Positions 27,274 through 37,836 of a stretch of DNA of 64,000 bases are shown here, piece after piece (position 1 is the first letter of the stretch; every line of letters starts with the position of its first letter). The DNA is taken from NCBI RefSeq assembly GCF_008727715.1, contig NZ_CP044218.1:5129501-5193500 (forward strand), given 5' to 3'. The stretch is from Mesorhizobium terrae (GTDB taxonomy: Bacteria; Pseudomonadota; Alphaproteobacteria; Rhizobiales; Rhizobiaceae). The notes under the pieces are model-generated. The model worked only from the letters and a program-made list of their open reading frames with translations, searched no databases and was not told where the DNA came from. Both the position numbers and the translations under genes were made by a program.

Positions 27274-27873
27274 TCAGCCGTGCAGCTTGTTGGCGATTTC
27301 GGCGACGCGCTTGCCCTGGAAATGCGCACCTTCCAGTTCCTGCGCCGAAGGCTGGCGCGAACCGTCGCCGTCGGAGGTGGTGGTCATGCCGTAGGGCGCG
27401 CCACCGCGCACCACGTCGATGCCCATCTGGCCCTGATAGGCATAGGACAGCGGCACGATCACCATGCCCTGGTGCTGCATGAAGACCTGCGCGTTGATCA
27501 GGGCGAGCTCGCCGCCGCCATGCTGGGTCGCGGTCGAGACCATGACCGAGCCGACCTTGTTGAGCAGCGCACCCTGGGCCCAGAGCGGGCCGGTCTGGTC
27601 GAGGAAATTCTTCATCTGCGCCGCCATGGTACCATAACGCGTGGCGGTGCCCAAAATGATGGCATCGTAATTGGCGAGTTCCAGCGGGTCGGCGACCGGC
27701 GCGTCCTGGTCGAGCTTGTAGAAGGCGGCCTTGGCAACGTCTTCGGGCACCAGCTCGGGCACGCGCTTCACCGTCACCTCGGCGCCGCCCTCGCGCGCGC
27801 CCTCGGCAGCGGCCCGCGCCATCTGCTCCATATGCCCCCAGCTCGAATAATAAAGGACCAGGACCTTCGCCAT
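27274..27873 (-). CDS. wrbA: NAD(P)H:quinone oxidoreductase WrbA
   Basis: Flavodoxin-like FMN enzyme of 199 residues (type IV NQO) that reduces quinones by two electrons. [15 protein letters not shown] (residues 4-18) is the phosphate-binding loop, [20 protein letters not shown] binds the flavin, and [17 protein letters not shown] is the WrbA signature. The frame extends upstream, but the ATG at 27873 ([10 protein letters not shown]) is the family start. Confidence 0.95.
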   Translation of the reverse strand: MAKVLVLYYSSWGHMEQMARAAAEGAREGGAEVTVKRVPELVPEDVAKAAFYKLDQDAPVADPLELANYDAIILGTATRYGTMAAQMKNFLDQTGPLWAQGALLNKVGSVMVSTATQHGGGELALINAQVFMQHQGMVIVPLSYAYQGQMGIDVVRGGAPYGMTTTSDGDGSRQPSAQELEGAHFQGKRVAEIANKLHG

Positions 27874-28052
27874 GCAGTGTCTCCTTGATGATGGATTGTC
27901 GGGACTGGAAGCGTCCCGCCGCGCGGCAAAATAGGGCCCTGATCGTTCACCGGAAGACTGCAATGCCGATACGCACTGTTCACTGTTTCAGGAGCATTGC
28001 CCGCATCCGTGCGGCGCGGTATTCGACTGCGTCCCTGCCCTCGGAGCCAGCC

Positions 28053-28793
28053 ATGCCAGATATCGTCACTGCCGCCATGATCGTCATCGGCGACGAAATC
28101 CTGTCCGGCCGCACCAAGGACAAGAACATCGGCCATCTGGCCGACATGATGACGGCGATCGGCATCGACCTGAAGGAAGTGCGCGTCGTGCCGGACGAGG
28201 AGGACGAGATCGCCGCCGCCGTCAACGCGCTGCGCGCCCGCTACACCTATGTGTTCACCACCGGCGGCATCGGCCCGACCCATGACGACATCACCGCCGA
28301 TTCCGTTTCCAAGGCTTTTGGGGTGCCTTGCGAATACGACGCCAAGGCGCTGACGCTGCTCGCCGCCAGCTATGAGAAGCGCGGCATCGAATTCAACGAC
28401 GCGCGCAAGCGCATGGCCCGCATGCCGCGCGGCGCCGAGCATATCGACAATCCCGTCTCGGTCGCGCCTGGCTTCCGCATTGGCAACGTCCATGTCATGG
28501 CCGGCGTGCCGTCGATCTTCCAGGCGATGCTGGACAATGTCATGCCGACGCTGAAGACCGGCACCAAGCTGCTTTCCGCCACCGTGCAATGCCCGTTTGG
28601 CGAAGGCCGCATCGGCGAACCGCTGGCGGCGATCCAGAAGGCGCATCCCGACACCATCATCGGCTCCTATCCGAAATATGCCGACGGGTCGTTCTGGACG
28701 GAACTGGTGGTGCGCGCCCGCTCGGCCGAAGCGCTGGAAGCCGCGCGCGCCGAGGTCGAAGCCATGGTCGCCGGGCTCGTCGCCGAGGGCTGA
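28053..28793 (+). CDS. Molybdopterin-binding (CinA N-terminal-like) protein
   Basis: 246 residues containing only the MoaB/Mog-type domain: GDEILSGRTKDKN (residues 13-25), FTTGGIGPTHDDITADS and MAGVPSIFQAMLD. Full CinA has a further C-terminal pyridine-nucleotide amidase domain, which is absent; stand-alone proteins of this type are common in alphaproteobacteria. The domain in CinA hydrolyses ADP-ribose, so a nucleotide hydrolase role is possible but not shown. Confidence 0.87.
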   Translation: MPDIVTAAMIVIGDEILSGRTKDKNIGHLADMMTAIGIDLKEVRVVPDEEDEIAAAVNALRARYTYVFTTGGIGPTHDDITADSVSKAFGVPCEYDAKALTLLAASYEKRGIEFNDARKRMARMPRGAEHIDNPVSVAPGFRIGNVHVMAGVPSIFQAMLDNVMPTLKTGTKLLSATVQCPFGEGRIGEPLAAIQKAHPDTIIGSYPKYADGSFWTELVVRARSAEALEAARAEVEAMVAGLVAEG

Positions 28794-28904
28794 CGGGCGG
28801 AACCTGTCCCAATCCTCCACGTTTTATCATTATCCGAGATGTCGCTGTTATGCCGCCGCGGTGGCGGCTACAGTGCGATCAGAGAATGCAGGCAGGAGGG
28901 TTTG

Positions 28905-29735
28905 ATGACGTTCAAGACCATCGTCGCCATCGTTCAGAATGAGCAGGATGCCGAGCGGGTGCTCGACGGCGCCATCGCGCTTGCCTCCCGCTTCGGCGCC
29001 CATGTCATCGGCGTGCATGCCGAGGCGCTGCCGATGCCCTATACATCCGCGACAGGTTTTCCAGACACCGAGTTCCTGCAGGTCTCGGCCGACCTCAACA
29101 AGGAACGCTCGGCCAAGCTGAAGGCGATCTTCCAGAAGCGCCTGCAGCCCTCCGGCCTCTCCTTCGAATGGCGTGCGCAGGAGACTTTCTCCGGCGACAG
29201 CGCGCTGTCCAGCCTGTCCAGCGTGCGCGCCGCCGACCTGGTGGTGGCGGCGCAGCGCGACGCCGGCGGCGATTCCAACGCTGATATCGGTTCGCTGATC
29301 TACGACGCCGGACGCCCGGTGCTGGTGGTGCCGCATGCGGGGCCGGCGGCCGCCAGTTTCCGCCATGTCATGCTGGCCTGGAACGGCAGTCGCGAGGCGG
29401 CGCGCGCCGCCTTCGACGCCCTGCCCTTCATGATCGGGGCCGAGAAGGTCGAAATCTTCGTGGTCGACCCCGGCGAGGATGGCGACGAGGACGATGCGGG
29501 CGGCGCCGGCATCGCGGCGGCACTGTCGCGCCATGGCGTCAAGGCTTCCGTGGCAATCCGCCAGTCCAAGGGCGGCACGATCGAGGATGCCGTGCAAAAC
29601 CGCCTGGTCGAGACCGGCGCCGACATGATCGTCGTCGGCGCCTACAGCCATTCCTGGCTGCACCGGCTGCTTTATGGCGGCGTGACGCGTACGGTGCTGC
29701 GCTCCTCCCCGGTCACCGCCTTCCTGTCGCGCTGA
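28905..29735 (+). CDS. Tandem universal stress protein
   Basis: 276 residues with two UspA folds (about 1-145 and 150-276). The second domain ends in GADMIVVGAYSHSWLHRLLY followed by GGVTRTVL, close to the G-2x-G-9x-G-S/T nucleotide-binding pattern. The first is degenerate in that loop (VVAAQRDAGGDSNAD). ATG 28905 sits behind GGAGGG; the frame is open further up. Stress or growth-arrest role by family. Confidence 0.88.
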   Translation: MTFKTIVAIVQNEQDAERVLDGAIALASRFGAHVIGVHAEALPMPYTSATGFPDTEFLQVSADLNKERSAKLKAIFQKRLQPSGLSFEWRAQETFSGDSALSSLSSVRAADLVVAAQRDAGGDSNADIGSLIYDAGRPVLVVPHAGPAAASFRHVMLAWNGSREAARAAFDALPFMIGAEKVEIFVVDPGEDGDEDDAGGAGIAAALSRHGVKASVAIRQSKGGTIEDAVQNRLVETGADMIVVGAYSHSWLHRLLYGGVTRTVLRSSPVTAFLSR

Positions 29736-29910
29736 AACGGCTGGCCCCCGCGGGTTGTTGAAGACGATGAACGGCCGAGGGTGGTGGATATCCTCGGCCC
29801 GGACCGAAGGACAATTCCGCAAGCCCTTGCCAAGCACGCGGCTTTCCGGCTAATTCCGCCCGCATTCCTTGATTTCTGCGCGCGGTCGGCGCGCTTGCGG
29901 AGTGCGAGCC

Positions 29911-30408
29911 ATGTCCCTTCCCGAAAAGGCCTTTCCCGTTTCCTGGGACCAGTTCCACCGCGACGCGCGCGCGCTTGCCTGGCGGCTGTCCGGCGTCAAC
30001 GGGCAATGGAAGGCGATCGTCTGCATCACGCGCGGCGGGCTGGTGCCGGCGGCGATCATTTCGCGCGAACTCGGCATCCGCATCATCGAGACGGTGTGCG
30101 TCGCCTCCTACCACGACTACACCTCGCAGGGTCAGATGCAGGTGCTGAAGCACATCGAGCCCTCGCTGCTGGCCGACGAAGGCGTCGGCATCCTGATCAT
30201 CGACGACCTCACCGACACCGGCAAAACCGCCGGCGTGGTGCGCGCCATGATGCCGAAGGCGCATTTCGCCACCGTCTATGCCAAGCCGAAAGGCCGGCCG
30301 CTGGTCGACACCTTCGTCACCGAGGTCAGCCAGGACACCTGGATCTATTTCCCCTGGGACATGGGCTTCACCTACCAGAAGCCGATCGCCGACGACCACG
30401 CCGGCTGA
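29911..30408 (+). CDS. gpt: Xanthine phosphoribosyltransferase
   Basis: Purine salvage enzyme converting xanthine or guanine with PRPP to XMP or GMP. 165 residues; [18 protein letters not shown] and the PRPP-binding loop [15 protein letters not shown] (residues about 94-108) are diagnostic, and WIYFPWD near the C terminus is the base-stacking segment of Gpt. With adenine deaminase at 1573, the window holds two purine-salvage steps, though they are far apart. Confidence 0.93.
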   Translation: MSLPEKAFPVSWDQFHRDARALAWRLSGVNGQWKAIVCITRGGLVPAAIISRELGIRIIETVCVASYHDYTSQGQMQVLKHIEPSLLADEGVGILIIDDLTDTGKTAGVVRAMMPKAHFATVYAKPKGRPLVDTFVTEVSQDTWIYFPWDMGFTYQKPIADDHAG

Positions 30409-30671
30409 CCGGCACCGACGACCCCGATCTTCGAAAATTGTCCGGTTTCGGGTTCGGGCTCGAATCAGCGCTTGCGCGCGCCTGTCGAAACGCAATGCGA
30501 AAGCGGCCGGCAAGGCATCCGCATCTGTTTTTCCGCCAGCATTTCACAACTTTTTCCAGATTTCGGGCGGTTTCCGGAAACATCTGTGAAGTTTTTACTT
30601 TTGTTTCGGAAAATAGCGCCCATATTTCGTGAAACAGCGAAGAAGTTTCGATTTCTTGCGGCGATTTTCGA
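30409..30671. other. AT-richer intergenic region before a Nudix gene
   Basis: 263 bp, visibly richer in A and T than its surroundings, with a perfect 12-bp palindrome GTTTCCGGAAAC (30570-30581). Probably the promoter of the following gene. Confidence 0.5.
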
Positions 30672-31163
30672 ATGTTGAACGGGCCCCTCTCTCAAGACCA
30701 TATCACCGAACGTGTGCGCAAGCTGTTCGGCAAGGCGCCGTTGCGCCTGCAGGTGGCGGCCCTGCCCTGGCGGCAGAATGACGGGACGCTGGAAGTGATG
30801 CTGATCACCAGCCGCGACACCGGCCGCTGGGTGCTGCCGAAGGGCTGGCCGGAAGCGCGCGAGCCGCTCTGCGAGGCGGCAGCCCGCGAGGCCGGCGAGG
30901 AAGCCGGGCTGACCGGCAAGGTCTCGACCATCGAGGCCGGACGTTATTTTTATGCCAAGGCGCTTTCCACGGGCCAGCAGGTGCCGTGCGAGGTGCTGGT
31001 CTTCCCGCTGCTTGTCGACACCATCGCCGACAAGTGGAAGGAGTGCCATCAGCGCGAACGCAAATGGGTCACCCCGGCGCAGGCCACACGCATGGTCAAC
31101 GAACCCGACCTCGGCCAGATCATCGCCTATTTCGGCACCGACCCGCAGCGCTTCGCCGCCTGA
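30672..31163 (+). CDS. Nudix hydrolase
   Basis: 163 residues. It has a complete Nudix box, GX5EX7REUXEEXGU, reading GWPEAREP...AAREAGEEAGL (residues about 58-80), preceded by WVLPKGWP. This layout (WRQNDGTLEVMLITSRDTGR then WVLPKG) resembles diadenosine/diphosphoinositol polyphosphate hydrolases of the DIPP type. Cytoplasmic; substrate unproven. Confidence 0.88.
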   Translation: MLNGPLSQDHITERVRKLFGKAPLRLQVAALPWRQNDGTLEVMLITSRDTGRWVLPKGWPEAREPLCEAAAREAGEEAGLTGKVSTIEAGRYFYAKALSTGQQVPCEVLVFPLLVDTIADKWKECHQRERKWVTPAQATRMVNEPDLGQIIAYFGTDPQRFAA

Positions 31164-31276
31164 TTGCATCGCGACAGCCGCCTGCGACCTGCCGTTGATC
31201 GCGGCTGGCGTCCCATGTGCTGAGGGAACCACTTCACGCCTGCGGAGTTTATCGTCGTCCTTGTCTCGGATGGGAG

Positions 31277-31966
31277 ATGGCGGTGTCCTTCTACGACAGT
31301 GCATCGGGCCTGGTGCGGCGCATCTACGAACGCCGGATCGACGCACCTCCCATCCTCGACGCCGCCACCGAATTCCCCGACGCTCAAAAATTCACCGCCG
31401 AATGGCAGGCGATCCGCGACGAGGCGCTGGCGGTGCGCATCGACAAGGTGCCGCGTTTCCATGAGATCATGCCCGAACAGGCCGACATCTCGGCCAATGA
31501 CGGGCTCGACTGGCGCATGTTCGTGCTCAAGGCCTATGACGTCGCCGTGCCGGAGAATGTCGCCCGCATGCCGGTGCTGGCCCGCATCCTCGGCGAATGC
31601 CCCGAAGTGAAGTCGGCTGCGATCTCGTTCCTCGCGCCCCACAAGCACATACCGCGCCATCGCGGCCCGTTCCGCGGCATCATGCGTTTCCATCTCGGCC
31701 TGCAGATCCCGAGCCTGCCCGACGGACGGCCGGCGACGATCATGATGATCGACGACGAGGAACACCGCATCTCGGATGGCGAATGCATGTTGTGGGACGA
31801 CACCTATCCGCATGAGGTGATGAACCTGTCGGACAAGCCGCGTGTCGCGCTTCTTCTCGACGTATGGCGTCCGCACATGCCGGTCGACATGGAAATGCTG
31901 TCGCGCGCCATCGTGGGCGCGGTGCAGCTAGGCATGCGATATCGCGGCGTTTCCTACTCCGCCTGA
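31277..31966 (+). CDS. Aspartyl/asparaginyl beta-hydroxylase family protein
   Basis: Fe(II)/2-oxoglutarate dioxygenase-like protein of 229 residues. HKHIPRHRGPFRGIMRFHLG (about residues 124-143) includes the first metal histidine region and the conserved R-x-H-L segment; WDDTYPHEVMNLSDKPRV provides the second histidine and the 2-oxoglutarate arginine. Relatives include LpxO, which hydroxylates lipid A acyl chains. The ATG at 31277 follows a GGGAG; the frame is open to a TTG at 31217. The exact substrate is not clear. Confidence 0.85.
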   Translation: MAVSFYDSASGLVRRIYERRIDAPPILDAATEFPDAQKFTAEWQAIRDEALAVRIDKVPRFHEIMPEQADISANDGLDWRMFVLKAYDVAVPENVARMPVLARILGECPEVKSAAISFLAPHKHIPRHRGPFRGIMRFHLGLQIPSLPDGRPATIMMIDDEEHRISDGECMLWDDTYPHEVMNLSDKPRVALLLDVWRPHMPVDMEMLSRAIVGAVQLGMRYRGVSYSA

Positions 31967-31986
31967 AGCCAACCTTACAACCGGGA

Positions 31987-32367
31987 CTAAGCGACCTTGT
32001 CCGGCGTCGCGCGCTTTGGCGCGGCATCCTGCGATGAAGCGCTTTTGCCGGACCATTCGCGAATCAATTTCAGCGCAGCCGGCTTCAGCGGCTTCCATTC
32101 CAGTTCGCCGCCCTCGCGCAATTCGTCGTCCCATTGCTGGGAAAGGGCAGCGTCCTCGAGGCCGGTTTCCGTTCCGTCCTCGGCCAGCGGCCATTGTGTC
32201 TGCGTGGAGCCGGGAACAAGCAGGCCGCCCATCGGCGCCGGCGCATAGTCGCAAATCGCCGGGTCGCAGCATTCGTCGACAAGCGCGGCAAGCAACACCA
32301 AGGAAGGGGCGACAAAAAACCCGACGACTTCGCAGTCGACGGACTTGCGGACAAAATAGGCCTTCAA
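31987..32367 (-). CDS. Conserved hypothetical protein
   Basis: 126 residues, soluble and acidic, with four cysteines in the first 40 residues (DCEV, ECCDPAICDY) and a C-terminal lysine-rich end. I do not recognise it. It is convergent with the hydroxylase gene (20 bp apart), and its promoter would lie in the leader region of nrdJ, transcribed away from it. Confidence 0.65.
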   Translation of the reverse strand: MKAYFVRKSVDCEVVGFFVAPSLVLLAALVDECCDPAICDYAPAPMGGLLVPGSTQTQWPLAEDGTETGLEDAALSQQWDDELREGGELEWKPLKPAALKLIREWSGKSASSQDAAPKRATPDKVA

Positions 32368-32522
32368 CTGTCACCCCAATGTGTGACGGCTGCCACTCTC
32401 AGCCATATTCCCCCGCGCCTCTTTTACGCACGCGTACGAAACACGCAAGCCGTCAGCGACAAATTCCTGACAAGGCCCGTCGTTAGCCGGGCGGTTTTCT
32501 CCCCATTATCCACATATGTGAC

Positions 32523-32538
32523 ACACAATATGTTGGGG
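32523..32538. promoter_or_regulatory. Weak NrdR-like box
   Basis: ACACAATATGTTGGGG: the left half and centre match the NrdR pattern acaCwAtATaTwGtgt; the right half is degenerate. Confidence 0.35.
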
Positions 32539-32563
32539 TCACAAAATCTACAAAAACGAATCC

Positions 32564-32593
32564 TTGACGGGTCGGGGCGAGTCGACTTTTATA
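32564..32593 (+). promoter_or_regulatory. Candidate housekeeping promoter
   Basis: TTGACG (32564-32569) and TTTATA (32588-32593) with an 18-bp spacer, about 460 bp before nrdJ. Confidence 0.4.
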
Positions 32594-32770
32594 AGCCATG
32601 CGCTCGTGTTTCGGGCGCGGCCGGAAAGTTTCGAGGCCGGTCTTTTTCCCAGGATCTTGTGCGTTTTCGCTCGTATTCCGCCTTACCCACCAGGCCGGCG
32701 GAGGCGTGACGTTTGCCGGGCGGGAAGCACCGAAAAGGAGACTTTTACGGCTGGAATAAATGACCTGTTA

Positions 32771-32786
32771 ACACTATATTTAGTGT
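32771..32786. promoter_or_regulatory. NrdR box
   Basis: ACACTATATTTAGTGT fits the NrdR consensus with near-perfect dyad symmetry. NrdR is the ATP/dATP-sensing repressor of ribonucleotide reductase genes, and nrdJ is the next gene. The site is 266 bp from the ATG, and the usual second box 31-32 bp away is not visible. Confidence 0.75.
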
Positions 32787-33051
32787 TTGCAGCCATGATC
32801 AGCCCTAGATAATGTGAATTTCCCTCCAGTGAGGGAATCGAGATTTTTTCGAATTTGAGGGACCCGCGCGGGTCCGTCGACAGGCTGAACAGGGTTTCGC
32901 AAGAGGCTTCAGGCAGCAAGGCGGCGACAGGGCGCGGAGAGGAACCCCGGCTGTTGCGAGGCGGCCGGAGAGCTGGGACGTGCGCTTTTCGAAAGGGATC
33001 GGGAAATCTCCCGCGAAAAGCGCTATATATAGATGAAAAGGGACCACGACG

Positions 33052-36000
33052 ATGCGCATCGAGCGGCGTTTCACCAAGCAGGGACAATCGGCCTATGCGG
33101 AGATCGAATTCCGCAAGGCGCTTTCGGAAATCAAGAACCCCGACGGCTCCGTGGTGTTCCGCCTCGACGGCATTGACGTGCCCTCGCAGTTCTCCCAGGT
33201 CGCGGCCGACATTCTGGCGCAGAAGTATTTCCGCAAGGCCGGCGTGCCCGCGCGCCTGAAGAAGGTCGAGGAAAACGACGTTCCTTCCTTCCTGTGGCGC
33301 TCCATCGCCGACGAGGCCGAACTCGAAAAGCTGCCGGAAAGCGAGCGCTACGGTTCCGAGCGCGACGCCCGCCAGGTCTTCGACCGTCTTGCCGGCACCT
33401 GGACCTATTGGGGCTGGAAGGGCGGCTATTTCGCTTCGGAGGAAGATGCCTCCGCCTTCCGTGACGAACTCGCCTATATGCTCGCCACCCAGCGCGTGGC
33501 GCCGAATTCGCCGCAGTGGTTCAACACCGGCCTGCACTGGGCCTACGGCATCGATGGCCCCGGCCAGGGCCACTATTATGTCGACCCCTTCACCGGCAAG
33601 CTGACCAAGTCGAAGTCGGCCTACGAACACCCGCAGCCGCATGCCTGCTTCATCCAGTCCGTCGGCGACGACCTCGTCAACGAGGGCGGCATCATGGACC
33701 TGTGGGTGCGCGAGGCGCGCCTGTTCAAATACGGCTCGGGCACCGGCTCGAACTTCTCCTATCTGCGTGGCGAGGGCGAAAAGCTGTCGGGCGGCGGCAA
33801 GTCGTCGGGCCTGATGTCCTTCCTCAAGATCGGCGACCGCGCCGCCGGCGCCATCAAGTCGGGCGGCACCACGCGCCGCGCCGCCAAGATGGTCATCGTC
33901 GACGCCGACCATCCCGATATCGAGGCCTTCATCGACTGGAAGGTCAAGGAAGAGCAGAAGGTGGCCTCGCTGGTCGCCGGTTCCAAGATCGTCAAGAAGC
34001 ACCTCGACGCGATCATGCGCGCCTGCGTCAACTGCGAAGGCCAGGATGACGACTGCTTCGATCCCGCCGTCAACACGGCGCTGAAGCGCGAGATCAAGGC
34101 CGCCAAGAAGAACGCCGTGCCGGAGAACTACATCCAGCGCGTCATCCAGTTCGCGCGCCAGGGCTACACCGCGCTCGACTTCAAGACCTATGACACCGAC
34201 TGGGATTCGGAGGCCTACCTCACCGTCTCCGGCCAGAACTCGAACAATTCCGTCTCGCTGAAGGACGACTTCCTGCGCGCCGTCGAGCAGGACAGCGACT
34301 GGCACCTGACCGCCCGCAAGGACGGCAAGGTCCTGAAGACGCTGAAGGCCCGCGATCTCTGGGAGAAGATCGGCTACGCTGCCTGGGCTTCGGCCGATCC
34401 CGGCCTGCACTTCAACACCACGATGAACGACTGGCACACCTGCGCTTCGGCCGGCGCCATCCGCGCCTCGAACCCGTGCTCGGAATACATGTTCCTCGAC
34501 GACACGGCCTGCAATCTCGCCTCGATCAACCTTCTGCCCTACCGCAGGGCTGACAGCTCGATCGACATCGAGGCCTATGAGCACACCGCCCGCCTGTGGA
34601 CCATCGTGCTCGAAATCTCGGTGATGATGGCGCAGTTCCCGTCCAAGGAGATCGCCAAGCTTTCCTACGAATACCGCACGCTCGGCCTCGGCTACGCCAA
34701 TATCGGCGGCCTGCTGATGACCTCCGGCATTCCCTATGACTCGGCCGAAGGCCGCGCCATCTGCGCAGCGCTGACCGCCATCATGACCGGCGTCGCCTAT
34801 GCCACCTCCGCCGAAATGGCCCGCGAGCTCGGCGCCTTCCCGGACTATGACCGCAACGCCGTCAACATGCTGCGCGTCATGCGCAACCACCGCCGCGCCG
34901 CCTATGGCGACAAGGCCGGCTACGAGAAGCTGGCGGTCGACCCGGTGCCGCTGGTCCATGCCGACCTGAAGCAGGTCGAGCTCGGCCAGCACGCCAAGGC
35001 CGCCTGGGACCACGCCATCGAGCTCGGCGAGGAGCACGGCTACCGCAACGCACAGGCAACCGTGATCGCGCCCACCGGCACGATCGGCCTGGTCATGGAT
35101 TGCGACACCACCGGCATCGAGCCCGATTTCGCGCTGGTGAAGTTCAAGAAACTGGCCGGCGGCGGCTATTTCAAGATCATCAACGCCGCTGTTCCGGAAG
35201 CGCTGCGCACGCTCGGCTATTCCGAAAGCCAGATCGCCGAGATCGACGCCTATGCCGTCGGCCATGGCAATCTCAACCAGGCGCCCGGCATCAACCCGTC
35301 GACGCTGAAGGCCAAGGGCTTCACCGACGCCAAGATCGAGGCCGTCAACGCCGCGCTGAAGAGCGCCTTCGACATCAAGTTCGTCTTCAACCAGTGGACG
35401 CTCGGCGCCGACTGGGTGAAGGAAACCTTCGGCTTCACCGACGAGCAGCTCGGCGACTTCTCCTTCGAGATGCTGCCGGCGCTGGGCTTCTCCCGGAAGG
35501 AGATCGAGGCCGCCAACGTCCATGTCTGCGGTGCGATGACGCTGGAAGGCGCGCCCTTCCTGAAGACCGAGCATTATGCGGTGTTCGACTGCGCCAATCC
35601 CTGCGGCAAGATCGGCAAGCGCTATCTGTCGGTGGAAAGCCACATCCGCATGATGGCCGCCGCCCAGCCCTTCATCTCGGGCGCCATCTCCAAGACCATC
35701 AACATGCCGAACGAGGCGACCGTCGAGGACGCCAAGAGCGCCTACATGCTGTCGTGGAAGCTGGCATTGAAGGCGAACGCCCTCTACCGCGACGGCTCCA
35801 AGCTGTCGCAGCCGCTCAACGCCTCGCTGATCGCCGATGACGACGAGGACGAGGACGACGCCGTCGAGGCGCTGATCGCCGCCCCCGCCGCCGCCAAGGC
35901 GGTGCAGGTGACGGAGAAGATCGTCGAGCGCGTCATCGAACGCCTCTACCGCGACCGCGAGAAGCTGCCGAACCGCCGCAAGGGCTACACCCAGAAGGCG

Positions 36001-36858
36001 GTCGTCGGCGGCCACAAGGTTTATCTGCGCACCGGCGAGTTCGACGACGGTCGCCTCGGCGAGATCTTCATCGACATGCACAAGGAAGGTGCCGCCTTCC
36101 GCGCCATGATGAACAACTTCGCCATCGCGATTTCGCTCGGCCTGCAATATGGCGTGCCGCTGGACGAATATGTCGAGGCCTTCACCTTCACCAAGTTCGA
36201 GCCGGCCGGCATGGTCGTCGGCAACGACGCCATCAAGAACGCCACCTCGATCCTCGACTATGTGTTCCGCGAGCTCGCCGTCTCCTATCTGTCGCGGCAC
36301 GACCTCGCCCATGTCGACCAGTCGGACCTCGACAAGACCTCGCTGGGCAAGGGCATCACCGAAGGCAAGACGACCCCCTTCTCCAAGGGTCTCTATCGTG
36401 GCGCCTCGCCGGTGAAGCTGGTGTCGGGCATGGGGGCAGCCGAACCCAAGGGTTTTGCCGGCCAGAGCCCGGCCGCCCCTGCCCGCGCGGCACCCACCGC
36501 CTTCTCCGGCTCCAACGTGCTGGCGCTGGCGACGGCTTCCGCCACGGCTCTGCGCCCCTCGGCCGATGAATCGACCGCCTACAAGCGCGACTATGAAGAG
36601 CGCGCCAAGGAACTGGCCGAAGACATCGCCGTCGAGGAAAGCGCCGACCAGGCATCCGACACCACCTCGGCGCTGTTCACCGACGCCGCCGCCAGGGAGG
36701 CAGCCGACGCCAAGAAGCTCGCCGCCGACCGCCGCGCCAAGTCGCTGCTGCAAGGCTACACCGGCAACTCCTGCTCGGAGTGCCAGAACTTCACCATGGT
36801 GCGCAACGGCACCTGCGAGAAGTGCGACACGTGCGGCGCGACGAGCGGGTGCTCGTGA
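33052..36858 (+). CDS. nrdJ: Adenosylcobalamin-dependent (class II) ribonucleoside-diphosphate reductase
   Basis: Large single-chain reductase of 1268 residues making deoxyribonucleotides without oxygen dependence. [21 protein letters not shown] spans part of the active-site barrel; the first catalytic cysteine lies in [14 protein letters not shown], and [20 protein letters not shown] is a class II core element. The C terminus carries a zinc/thiol cluster ([20 protein letters not shown], then CGATSGC) used for re-reduction. A linker rich in alanine (residues about 1150-1210) precedes it. An NrdR box lies in the leader. Being B12-dependent, it ties DNA synthesis to cobalamin supply, as in rhizobia. 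Confidence 0.96.
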   Translation: MRIERRFTKQGQSAYAEIEFRKALSEIKNPDGSVVFRLDGIDVPSQFSQVAADILAQKYFRKAGVPARLKKVEENDVPSFLWRSIADEAELEKLPESERYGSERDARQVFDRLAGTWTYWGWKGGYFASEEDASAFRDELAYMLATQRVAPNSPQWFNTGLHWAYGIDGPGQGHYYVDPFTGKLTKSKSAYEHPQPHACFIQSVGDDLVNEGGIMDLWVREARLFKYGSGTGSNFSYLRGEGEKLSGGGKSSGLMSFLKIGDRAAGAIKSGGTTRRAAKMVIVDADHPDIEAFIDWKVKEEQKVASLVAGSKIVKKHLDAIMRACVNCEGQDDDCFDPAVNTALKREIKAAKKNAVPENYIQRVIQFARQGYTALDFKTYDTDWDSEAYLTVSGQNSNNSVSLKDDFLRAVEQDSDWHLTARKDGKVLKTLKARDLWEKIGYAAWASADPGLHFNTTMNDWHTCASAGAIRASNPCSEYMFLDDTACNLASINLLPYRRADSSIDIEAYEHTARLWTIVLEISVMMAQFPSKEIAKLSYEYRTLGLGYANIGGLLMTSGIPYDSAEGRAICAALTAIMTGVAYATSAEMARELGAFPDYDRNAVNMLRVMRNHRRAAYGDKAGYEKLAVDPVPLVHADLKQVELGQHAKAAWDHAIELGEEHGYRNAQATVIAPTGTIGLVMDCDTTGIEPDFALVKFKKLAGGGYFKIINAAVPEALRTLGYSESQIAEIDAYAVGHGNLNQAPGINPSTLKAKGFTDAKIEAVNAALKSAFDIKFVFNQWTLGADWVKETFGFTDEQLGDFSFEMLPALGFSRKEIEAANVHVCGAMTLEGAPFLKTEHYAVFDCANPCGKIGKRYLSVESHIRMMAAAQPFISGAISKTINMPNEATVEDAKSAYMLSWKLALKANALYRDGSKLSQPLNASLIADDDEDEDDAVEALIAAPAAAKAVQVTEKIVERVIERLYRDREKLPNRRKGYTQKAVVGGHKVYLRTGEFDDGRLGEIFIDMHKEGAAFRAMMNNFAIAISLGLQYGVPLDEYVEAFTFTKFEPAGMVVGNDAIKNATSILDYVFRELAVSYLSRHDLAHVDQSDLDKTSLGKGITEGKTTPFSKGLYRGASPVKLVSGMGAAEPKGFAGQSPAAPARAAPTAFSGSNVLALATASATALRPSADESTAYKRDYEERAKELAEDIAVEESADQASDTTSALFTDAAAREAADAKKLAADRRAKSLLQGYTGNSCSECQNFTMVRNGTCEKCDTCGATSGCS

Positions 36859-36887
36859 TAAGCATTTGAAATCAGAGAGTTAGTGAA

Positions 36888-36913
36888 TCGGCCCGGTCGC
36901 AAGATCGGGCCGA
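36888..36913 (+). terminator. Hairpin after nrdJ
   Basis: TCGGCCCG and CGGGCCGA arms with a 10-nt loop, 29 bp after the nrdJ stop; no T run follows, so termination is uncertain. Confidence 0.5.
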
Positions 36914-37131
36914 AAGTGCAAAAGAGAACAAAACAGGAAACCACATAACGATGTCTTTATGTGACGTCACTTCAAACACCAAAGCCGACCCAGATGGATC
37001 GGCTTTGGATACCGCAATCAGCTAAGCCGCTGCGGGGCGAAAGAGTTCGACACTCCTCCTGTGACAAGGTGACTATACGGAGAGTCGGATTTCAGAGTCG
37101 ATGCGGTTCATCAGCATCAATGGAGAATTCG

Positions 37132-37770
37132 ATGCTAAATTTTGGAACGTCTGCATATCTCAAGTTACTCGCACTAAACCCCAAACCTCGAGACTCGGTG
37201 ATCCGCAAGCGCCTCGCGGGCGGAAGTGGAGGCTATGATTTCCACAAGGCCATGCGCCGCATCGCAGTGGGTAACGCTTGCGGAAGACTCTCTCAGTCCC
37301 AAGTCCAAGCTGAACTCAGCCGAATTCAACGACTTCCTGAACGGAAAGCTGCAACCGCAGCTACCGAGTATCTACCTAAATGCTTGGGTGGCATTGGCGT
37401 TAGAGAGTTGCGGAACACCGACCAAACGGCCCAAAGCCCATTAGGGTACTTTACCGTGCGCTTCTCACCAGACTTCGAGATGGAACATGATGGCAAAGTT
37501 GTGCACGTGCATATCTGGAACACAGCCAAGCCTCCTTTAAACCTACGAGAAGCCATTGGCACAATGGGTTTGTTTGGCCGTGAAGGTGCCTCGCATACTC
37601 TGGGTATACTCTCGCTCAGAACGGGAGAACTATTTGTGCTTCAAGACGTCACGAGTGCTCGGCAGCTTGCAGCGCTCCTGGCTAACGATATTGAACGGCG
37701 GATTGACCGAATTCGAGACGAATTGGATCGCCCTAGCACCGAAGACCGGCGGGAAAAGCGAACGTCTTAA
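37132..37770 (+). CDS. Orphan protein in low-G+C DNA
   Basis: 212 residues from an ATG behind GGAGA (37122-37126); the frame is open upstream to 36961, but composition and ribosome site favour 37132. The protein is basic and soluble; a helical N-terminal half (ending LSQSQVQAELSRIQRL) is followed by a beta-rich half with VHVHIWNTAKPPLNLREAIG. I do not recognise it. A+T content and codon use differ strongly from neighbours (many ATT, AAA, CTA codons), suggesting recent transfer. It lies between nrdJ and a pair of large inverted repeats. Confidence 0.6.
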   Translation: MLNFGTSAYLKLLALNPKPRDSVIRKRLAGGSGGYDFHKAMRRIAVGNACGRLSQSQVQAELSRIQRLPERKAATAATEYLPKCLGGIGVRELRNTDQTAQSPLGYFTVRFSPDFEMEHDGKVVHVHIWNTAKPPLNLREAIGTMGLFGREGASHTLGILSLRTGELFVLQDVTSARQLAALLANDIERRIDRIRDELDRPSTEDRREKRTS

Positions 37771-37800
37771 CCCTCCCAACATTCCCCATCCGTCGCATTC

Positions 37801-37836
37801 AGCAGCATCTTCTCCCACAGCGGAGAAGATGCTGCT
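37801..37836. repeat. Perfect inverted repeat, 15-bp arms
   Basis: AGCAGCATCTTCTCC (37801-37815) and GGAGAAGATGCTGCT (37822-37836) around CACAGC. No T run follows; it may end the upstream transcript or be a repeat unit. Confidence 0.75.

Larger units (their letters stand above)
32368..33051. other. Long AT-richer leader of nrdJ, no gene
   Basis: 684 bp without a convincing gene. It holds a candidate promoter at 32564, NrdR-type boxes, TCCCTC-CAGT-GAGGGA (32821-32836), and the palindrome GGACCCGCGCGGGTCC (32860-32875). I found none of the conserved cobalamin-riboswitch boxes. Confidence 0.6.

Noticed and set aside
32368..33051. Cobalamin riboswitch before the B12-dependent reductase
   Set aside because: Expected from biology, but I could not find the conserved B12-box elements (such as GCCACTG) in the leader.
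32683..36753. A very long open frame (about 1356 codons) on the minus strand opposite nrdJ
   Set aside because: It mirrors the GC-rich codon pattern of nrdJ, has no recognisable motifs, low-complexity composition, and no ribosome site; nrdJ itself is certain.
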